A stretch of 17,992 nt of DNA, from positions 1 through 17,992 of the forward strand of contig JAGOOL010000007.1 in assembly GCA_017992485.1 (NCBI GenBank). The letters run 5' to 3'. The translations under genes and the position numbers were made by a program. This DNA is from Minisyncoccota bacterium (GTDB lineage: Bacteria; Patescibacteriota; Minisyncoccia; Phycocordibacterales; UBA9973). The notes under the pieces were generated by a model, which saw nothing but the letters and a program-made list of their open reading frames with translations, was not told the origin of the DNA and ran no database searches. Of the stretch, positions 14,042-17,992 are shown one piece after another (the first letter of the stretch is position 1; each line of letters opens with the position of its first letter).

Positions 14042-15928
14042 ATGGCAACGCAAATGAAAGCAGTGCACATATTCCCGATCGGCGCCGGACCTGACAAAGG
14101 CTCGCTTTCTTACTTTACTGCCAAAGACATTGCCGAGGGCGACACCGTCCAGATTTCTATCCGTGGACGCAAAGTACTCGGTATTGTCGAAAAAGTCGAG
14201 GATGTCGGCGAAGACCGCAGCTCAATCCGCAAATCACCTTTTCAACTCAAAAAGATTGATCACGTTTTTGGCCCGACAATTCATGGCGGTGCACTTTTTA
14301 AAACTGCCAAAATGCTGTCTCGCTACTATTTGTCACACCCTGGACTTGTTCTCTCTGCAATCACACCGGCGATTTTTTCTGATCCAGCGCTCAAGGATCT
14401 CAAACCGACTGTTGCCAAAGTGTCTCCATTTGAGACGCCAACACTCATTCAAACTTCCAAAATTGATCGCGTTATTTATTTCAAAAAACTCATTCGAGAA
14501 TATTTTGCCAAAAAAGAATCGGTCGCAATTATTTTGCCGACAGTCCAAGAAGCCAAAGAGTGGCGCGACTTACTTTCAAAAGGTATCGCCGAACACACCA
14601 TTCTATTTACTGGTGATGAAAATAAAAAAAACCAACGTGACATGGTGAAAAAAGCTGCTGAGTCTGCGCATCCACTTTTACTTGTTGGAACTTTTTTTGC
14701 AGCAGTACTTCCGGTACAAAAACTTGGTGCAGTTATCGTGGAACACGAATCATCAAACCTATACGAAACTCGTCGTCGTCCAATAATCGACAAACGAATC
14801 GCTGCAGAAGTCTTTGCGCATGTCTCAGGCGTGCCCTGCTATTTCTCCGACTCACTCCTTGAGCTCAAAACGAGTGGCCGCATCAGACTCGATACCGCAC
14901 ACTCGGTAGAAAAATTAAGCTTTCGCATTCCCGGCAAATCACCTGATGTAATTGATATGTCGATTAAAAAACCAGACACAACCGGCTTTCGTTCACTTTC
15001 TGACAAAGCCTTGAAGCTTATCAAAGAGAGCTTGGATCGCGATGAACAAATCTTTATTTTTTCCTTTAGAAAAAATTATGCCTCAACTACTGTTTGTCGC
15101 GACTGTGGCCAAGGTGTTACCTGCCCGACGTGCGGCCACGCTCTTGCACTTCTCTCCGACACGGAGCGCGCTTTTTTTTGCCCTCGTTGTAATGAAAACA
15201 AAAGCCCCGATATTGTTTGCACAAAATGCGGCAGTTGGAATCTCGTTCCACTCGGTGTTGGTATCGACAGAGTAAAGGAAGAATTATTTGAAGCCGGTTT
15301 CGGAGATACTGTTGTTCGCATCGATGGCCGCCAAAAAGACGTCGATATGGATATTGCCGCCAGAGAATTCGCAGATCGCAAAAAACATATTCTCCTCGGA
15401 ACTGAAGCGGCGTTCAATCGTCTCCCTGAAACTGTCGATCTCACCATTATCGCTTCGCTCGATAGCTTGTTTGCGATGCCGCTCTATAACGCACCAGAGC
15501 GAACCGGGCATCTACTCATGCGCATCGCTGAAGTTTCCAAAAAAACAGTTATTCAAACGCGATACACCCACGAAGACATTTTGGAAGGCGCACGACGTGG
15601 CACCTTTCAAGAATTCGCGGAAAATGAATTCCTCATGCGCAACAGTCTCGGCTATCCGCCATTTCGTAGACTCATCAACTTATCATTTTCCGGACTTCCG
15701 GCCGCAGTTGAAAAAGCTTCAAAAAAACTAGAGGAACTTTTCGCCGATCACAAACCTGACTTTTTCGAAGCGACCGAACCGCACGGCCGCATCAATGTTC
15801 GCATGCAAATAAGAATTGAGCCTGAACTTTGGCCAATCGTGCCAAAAACCGAACAAGATATTCCGGATGAAGAATTGTTCGTAAAACTATCTAGTCTGCC
15901 GAAAGCAATCAAGATAGACGTAGAATAA
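14042..15928 (+). CDS. priA: PriA-like primosomal protein N' lacking helicase motifs
   Basis: PriA recognises stalled forks and reloads the replicative helicase. The 628-aa product has a PriA layout: an N-terminal 3' DNA-binding-type domain (about 1-100), a helicase-like core, and eight zinc-binding Cys (C352, C355, C361, C364, C380, C383, C393, C396). GYPPFRRLINLSFSG follows near 537-551. The ATPase motifs are missing. Where GxTGSGKTE is expected there is IQTSKIDRVIYFKKLI (136-151). The DEEH box reads VEHESS (233-238). The GTxMLAKG region reads GTEAAFNRLP, and GRAGR is replaced by IAEVSKKTVIQ (495-505). A structural or loading role without unwinding is inferred. Frame is intact, with no stops or frameshift, so it is not a pseudogene by appearance. 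Confidence 0.85.
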   Translation: MATQMKAVHIFPIGAGPDKGSLSYFTAKDIAEGDTVQISIRGRKVLGIVEKVEDVGEDRSSIRKSPFQLKKIDHVFGPTIHGGALFKTAKMLSRYYLSHPGLVLSAITPAIFSDPALKDLKPTVAKVSPFETPTLIQTSKIDRVIYFKKLIREYFAKKESVAIILPTVQEAKEWRDLLSKGIAEHTILFTGDENKKNQRDMVKKAAESAHPLLLVGTFFAAVLPVQKLGAVIVEHESSNLYETRRRPIIDKRIAAEVFAHVSGVPCYFSDSLLELKTSGRIRLDTAHSVEKLSFRIPGKSPDVIDMSIKKPDTTGFRSLSDKALKLIKESLDRDEQIFIFSFRKNYASTTVCRDCGQGVTCPTCGHALALLSDTERAFFCPRCNENKSPDIVCTKCGSWNLVPLGVGIDRVKEELFEAGFGDTVVRIDGRQKDVDMDIAAREFADRKKHILLGTEAAFNRLPETVDLTIIASLDSLFAMPLYNAPERTGHLLMRIAEVSKKTVIQTRYTHEDILEGARRGTFQEFAENEFLMRNSLGYPPFRRLINLSFSGLPAAVEKASKKLEELFADHKPDFFEATEPHGRINVRMQIRIEPELWPIVPKTEQDIPDEELFVKLSSLPKAIKIDVE

Positions 15929-15931
15929 AAA

Positions 15932-15956
15932 AAACCTTATTGTTTAGATAAGGTTT
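15932..15956 (-). terminator. Terminator shared by the DnaA-IV-like gene and priA
   Basis: AAACCTTAT (15932-15940) pairs with ATAAGGTTT (15948-15956) around a 7-nt loop. On the minus strand it runs into eight T's and overlaps the last codons of the minus-strand gene. It lies 3 nt after the priA stop and may also stop plus-strand transcripts. Confidence 0.75.
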
Positions 15957-16359
15957 CAATTACTCGGTCCACGATTGCGTCTAGGTTGGCACGATACATC
16001 CGAGATGTATCCATCTCTTTTGCATGCATTCTCATTGCATGACAGGCTTTGTTATGATTTGTTTCGAGTAATTTTGCAGCTGAAACGGGCCCACCCAAAC
16101 GCGCATTTTTGCCTTTATACAACTGGCGCAGCAACACAATAAACACCATGCGTCCTCCTATCAACACTCTCTCTCGTGTGGGAACCATTAGTTGATATTT
16201 AGGTATCTTCAGTTCTTGATAAATACAGGAAAATAGAATTGCAGCAGTTTTATTTAAGGGGCCTTTGGCTTTCAATGTTGCGATTTTGGCAAGTAACTCT
16301 TCTTTAGAAATATACACATCGCGCTGTATATATCCGTTTGGATCTAGGATATCTCTCAT
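15937..16359 (-). CDS. DnaA domain IV-like (Trp-repressor-type HTH) small protein
   Basis: With this start the product is 140 aa. The central part LMVPTRERVLIGGRMVFIVLLRQLY, then PVSAAKLLETNHNKACHAMRMHAKEM, follows the DnaA domain-IV pattern (R-x-x-x-x-x-x-R-x-x-x-x-x-L, then the HTH with a DHxTVxHA-like segment, here NHNKACHA). The terminal MDTSRMYRANLDAIVDRVI also resembles what follows that domain in small phage and plasmid DnaA-like proteins. No AAA+ domain is present. The frame extends to ATG 16416 and TTG 16431. A good promoter occupies that segment, so ATG 16359 is preferred; this is uncertain. A DNA-binding role is likely; an effect on replication or transcription is speculation. Confidence 0.6.
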   Translation of the reverse strand: MRDILDPNGYIQRDVYISKEELLAKIATLKAKGPLNKTAAILFSCIYQELKIPKYQLMVPTRERVLIGGRMVFIVLLRQLYKGKNARLGGPVSAAKLLETNHNKACHAMRMHAKEMDTSRMYRANLDAIVDRVIETLSKQ

Positions 16360-16375
16360 TGTGTGCTTTTTAGTG

Positions 16376-16392
16376 ACTATTTTTGAAATAGT
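16376..16392. repeat. Inverted repeat between promoter and start of the DnaA-IV-like gene
   Basis: ACTATTT-TTG-AAATAGT is a perfect 7-bp inverted repeat just downstream of the predicted transcription start and 16 nt before ATG 16359. It could be an autoregulatory operator for the HTH protein or a leader hairpin. If translation begins at 16416 it is coding sequence. Confidence 0.4.
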
Positions 16393-16402
16393 GATTTTCT
16401 GT

Positions 16403-16431
16403 TTTATACCATACATACCATAGTACGGCAA
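16403..16431 (-). promoter_or_regulatory. Sigma-70 promoter of the DnaA-IV-like gene
   Basis: TTGCCG (16431-16426), a 17-bp spacer and TATAAA (16408-16403), with a TGn extension, lie on the minus strand. It predicts a start near 16396 and a leader of about 37 nt. It overlaps the longer reading frame and therefore decides in favour of the start at 16359. Confidence 0.5.
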
Positions 16432-16471
16432 GTAGTCTGTGAGACTGACACCGATATGAACAGAAATTAAA

Positions 16472-16496
16472 AAAACAGGCCTACTGAGCCTGTTTT
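16472..16496 (-). terminator. Intrinsic terminator of the four-helix membrane protein gene
   Basis: AAAACAGGC (16472-16480) pairs with GCCTGTTTT (16488-16496) around a 7-nt loop. On the minus strand the stem is extended by a run of T's. It lies 32 nt after the stop at 16529. Confidence 0.83.
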
Positions 16497-16528
16497 ACTA
16501 AAAACAACAACATGAAACACAACAAACA

Positions 16529-17002
16529 CTAGAATGACAAATACGAAATCTTGTTCACAATTAGCCTTGACCAATAATCAAGCAAGAACATCGTAACGCA
16601 ATACGCTGCGGAAACTAAGAACCATGCACTCATTTTGTCGCCGATGTTCTCATAAAATGAAAGACAAAGGAATAAAGAGAATGCCTCAAGAGCAATGAAG
16701 ACAATAGCCATACACAAGACAACAAATGATCGTCGTAGCGGGTTATCAACCTCGCTATCACTCGTTACTGCGCACGACAACATAATAATCAATGCCCACA
16801 CACCAAAGATGACGTATGGAACTAGTTGAGCGAGGAAAAATGTGGAGAAATTGATCTGTGGTCCAGAAAACACGGCGTAGATAGCTATCAGAATGGCAAT
16901 TGCAACTCCTGAAATGAAGAAGGTCCATGAATTTTGTACCCAAACCAGAAATCGGCGGAAGGTATCATTTTCCATGATTGAGAGAGTAGATTTTGTTTTC
17001 AT
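16529..17002 (-). CDS. Hypothetical four-helix membrane protein
   Basis: I recognise no family. The 157-aa product has a short polar N-terminus and four hydrophobic segments. The first two are around WTFFISGVAIAILIAIYAVF and FFLAQLVPYVIFGVWALIIM. The third is VVLCMAIVFIALEAFSLFLC and the fourth AWFLVSAAYCVTMFLLDYW. The connecting loops include an acidic one (SDSEVDNP) and the C-terminus is short. No catalytic or transport motif is visible. The start is uncertain: ATG 17002 is given, but a TATACA box ends only 2 nt upstream of it. ATG 16975 (MENDTF) is therefore an equally good start. The frame also continues to 17086 without support. It is divergent from rpsU and followed by a strong terminator. 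Confidence 0.65.
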   Translation of the reverse strand: MKTKSTLSIMENDTFRRFLVWVQNSWTFFISGVAIAILIAIYAVFSGPQINFSTFFLAQLVPYVIFGVWALIIMLSCAVTSDSEVDNPLRRSFVVLCMAIVFIALEAFSLFLCLSFYENIGDKMSAWFLVSAAYCVTMFLLDYWSRLIVNKISYLSF

Positions 17003-17120
17003 ACTGTATAGATTTAGGGATGAACTAAGTGACTTACTACAAAGCCTACTCCTTTTCACCCTTATAACCAAACTGTGGATTGGCAACTAGCGCCCCAGTA
17101 GGACCCACTCGCGCTCGCTC

Positions 17121-17149
17121 TTGCCTAGCTGTGAATTCCGTGCTATCTT
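17121..17149 (+). promoter_or_regulatory. Promoter of rpsU, leaderless spacing
   Basis: TTGCCT (17121-17126), a 17-bp spacer and TATCTT (17144-17149) form the promoter, with TG at 17141-17142 as the extension. Seven nt then lead to the ATG at 17157, leaving no room for a ribosome-binding site. Confidence 0.6.
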
Positions 17150-17156
17150 TTATGGC

Positions 17157-17384
17157 ATGTCAGCTTACCAAGTTGAAGTCAAGAAAAATAACAACGAAAA
17201 TAACGTAAGTCTCTTGCGCCGTTTTTCACGTAAAATCATGGATACTCATATCATCCAGAAAGTGAAAGGTAGCCGCTACGCAGAACGTGCGCCGTCAAAG
17301 CTTGTCGTCAAAAACAATGCTCTCCGCAAACTCAAGCGCAAGGCCGAATACGATCGTCTCAAGAAGCTCGGTAAAGTCCAATAA
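17157..17384 (+). CDS. rpsU: 30S ribosomal protein bS21
   Basis: bS21 sits near the 3' end of 16S rRNA on the 30S platform and influences initiation. The 75-aa product begins SAYQVEVKKN and continues NNVSLLRRFSRKIMDTHIIQ, matching the family pattern of a beta strand followed by the LRRFxR helix. The basic tail KRKAEYDRLKKLGKV is also typical. ATG 17157 is chosen over a frame extension to 17121 because that extension is promoter sequence. It is 19 nt upstream of ybeY, and the two are probably one transcript. Having bS21 before ybeY fits a small ribosome-maturation unit. Confidence 0.88.
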   Translation: MSAYQVEVKKNNNENNVSLLRRFSRKIMDTHIIQKVKGSRYAERAPSKLVVKNNALRKLKRKAEYDRLKKLGKVQ

Positions 17385-17403
17385 TTTGGTCAGCACCACT
17401 CCT

Positions 17404-17787
17404 ATGAAGGACGAGACTCTCTCAATTACGAATGAAACAAAAGGCAAGCTTCCCCGCTTGCCTTTTCTCGATCTCAAAAACGCTATTTTGGGTAAAAAGT
17501 ATGAACTCTCTATCGCTTACCTCAATCCCACCAAAGCCAAAAAATTTAATATCGCGTATCGACAGAAAGACTACGCAACCGACATCCTGTCTTTTCCACT
17601 AACTAAAACGAGTGGTGAAATTATTTTATGTCCAAAAATTGTGGCAAAAAAAGCCGCCGAATTTGGCATGACTGAGAAAAAATACAATGTTTTCATAGTT
17701 ATACACGGAATGCTGCATTTGAAAGGATACGAACATGGTAGTAGAATGGAGCGAGCGGAAAAAGTATACTTGCGCCGTTTTTCTTAA
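17404..17787 (+). CDS. ybeY: Endoribonuclease YbeY (16S rRNA maturation)
   Basis: YbeY is a zinc-dependent RNase needed for 16S rRNA 3'-end processing and ribosome quality control. The 127-aa product has the metal motif H101-x3-H105-x5-H111 in HGMLHLKGYEHG, plus YATDILSFPL (57-66), the usual TDVLSFPL box, and GEIILC (71-76). It is shorter than the usual about 150 aa, mainly at the ends. The frame runs upstream through rpsU, but ATG 17404 follows the rpsU stop closely and gives the family-like length. No Shine-Dalgarno is seen. It is likely co-transcribed with rpsU. A long-loop inverted repeat (TAAACGT at 17785, ACGTTTA at 17817) follows but is a weak terminator candidate. Confidence 0.93.
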   Translation: MKDETLSITNETKGKLPRLPFLDLKNAILGKKYELSIAYLNPTKAKKFNIAYRQKDYATDILSFPLTKTSGEIILCPKIVAKKAAEFGMTEKKYNVFIVIHGMLHLKGYEHGSRMERAEKVYLRRFS

Positions 17788-17861
17788 ACGTCAGTTTTAT
17801 TCTGTTTATCCAGTGTACGTTTATAAAAATTGAGTACAGTTCCCTTGCCGCATCTTTACAC

Positions 17862-17992
17862 ATGATCAGAAACATTACCGTCGGAATTGATGTCGGCACA
17901 TACGCAACTCGCGTTGCTGTTGCCGAACACATAAAAGGTGAACGCGCTCCGCGCATCATTGGCACTGGCACTACGCCCACTCGCGGTTTACG
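17862..17992 (+). CDS. ftsA: Cell-division actin-like protein FtsA, N-terminal part only
   Basis: FtsA tethers FtsZ filaments to the membrane. Only 43 full codons are in the window: a phosphate-1 loop GIDVGTYATRVAVAE (res 8-22), then IIGTGTTPTRGL (32-43), the FtsA-type GxGxxPSxG segment. A PilM-like protein shares the first motif, but the TRGL segment favours FtsA. The ATG at 17862 is preceded by a poor -10 candidate (CATCTT ending 5 nt upstream) and no Shine-Dalgarno. It lies 74 nt after ybeY. Confidence 0.8.
   Translation, partial: MIRNITVGIDVGTYATRVAVAEHIKGERAPRIIGTGTTPTRGL

Noticed and set aside
14130..14648. 172-codon plus-strand frame inside priA, considered as evidence of a frameshift
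   Set aside because: The main priA frame is continuous through this region and gives PriA-like sequence, so this alternative frame is a shadow.
15076..15447. Minus-strand frame of 123 codons inside priA
   Set aside because: It is antisense to the zinc-Cys region of PriA, has no promoter or initiation context, and mirrors conserved codons.
17003..17156. Possible tRNA or other structured RNA in the GC-richer gap before rpsU
   Set aside because: I found no cloverleaf, no GTTC-type T-loop and no long stem. The gap is explained by the divergent gene starts and the rpsU promoter.
17785..17823. Inverted repeat TAAACGT ... ACGTTTA after ybeY as a terminator
   Set aside because: The loop is 25 nt, the stem is AT-rich and the following sequence is A-rich rather than T-rich on the plus strand, so it is not convincing.
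1..17992. CRISPR array, insertion sequence, prophage or toxin-antitoxin module
   Set aside because: No regularly spaced repeats, transposase or integrase motifs, or paired small overlapping toxin/antitoxin genes were seen on either strand.

Overview
The window looks like chromosome from a Patescibacteria (Candidate Phyla Radiation) bacterium, most likely a Parcubacteria-type lineage. The evidence is indirect. Housekeeping genes are packed tightly but in a shuffled order. Several core proteins are short or degenerate: a delta-prime clamp-loader subunit of 217 aa and a PriA without its helicase motifs. Genes normally found between conserved neighbours are absent, with frr next to rseP and mreB lacking mreC/mreD. 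One large membrane-anchored protein resembles a family I associate with these phyla. No rRNA, tRNA, insertion sequence, prophage or CRISPR array was seen. Assignments rest on reading motifs by eye; no database was searched.

Layout. Positions 1-13954 run almost entirely on the minus strand. In coordinate order they hold an M13 metallopeptidase (cut by the window start), an MgtC-type membrane protein, mnmA (tRNA thiolation), mltG (glycan-chain termination), a 419-aa membrane-anchored protein of unknown role, a sigma-region-4/HARE protein, typA/bipA, rseP, frr, a delta-prime subunit, a Nudix hydrolase and mreB. Two small plus-strand genes interrupt this run: an unknown 127-aa protein at 8980-9363 and an RNA-polymerase-alpha-CTD-like protein at 11195-11683. 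Each has its own promoter and terminator. From 13954 the order is priA (+), a DnaA-domain-IV-like protein (-), a four-helix membrane protein (-), then rpsU, ybeY and the first 43 codons of ftsA (+). No gene-free stretch exceeds about 155 bp.

Function. The set covers translation and its maturation (frr, rpsU, ybeY, typA, mnmA), envelope and shape (mltG, mreB, ftsA, rseP, mgtC), replication (delta-prime, PriA-like, DnaA-IV-like) and transcription accessories (sigma4-HARE, alpha-CTD-like).

Expression signals are unusual. I see no convincing Shine-Dalgarno sequence before any gene. In at least five genes a TAnnnT -10 box ends 6-7 nt before the ATG, which implies leaderless mRNAs. Many -10 boxes carry the TGn extension. 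None of the 18 visible stop codons is TGA (12 TAA, 6 TAG). The most interesting items are the PriA homologue lacking helicase motifs, the free-standing alpha-CTD-like protein with a palindrome inside its promoter, and the promoter/leaderless architecture.
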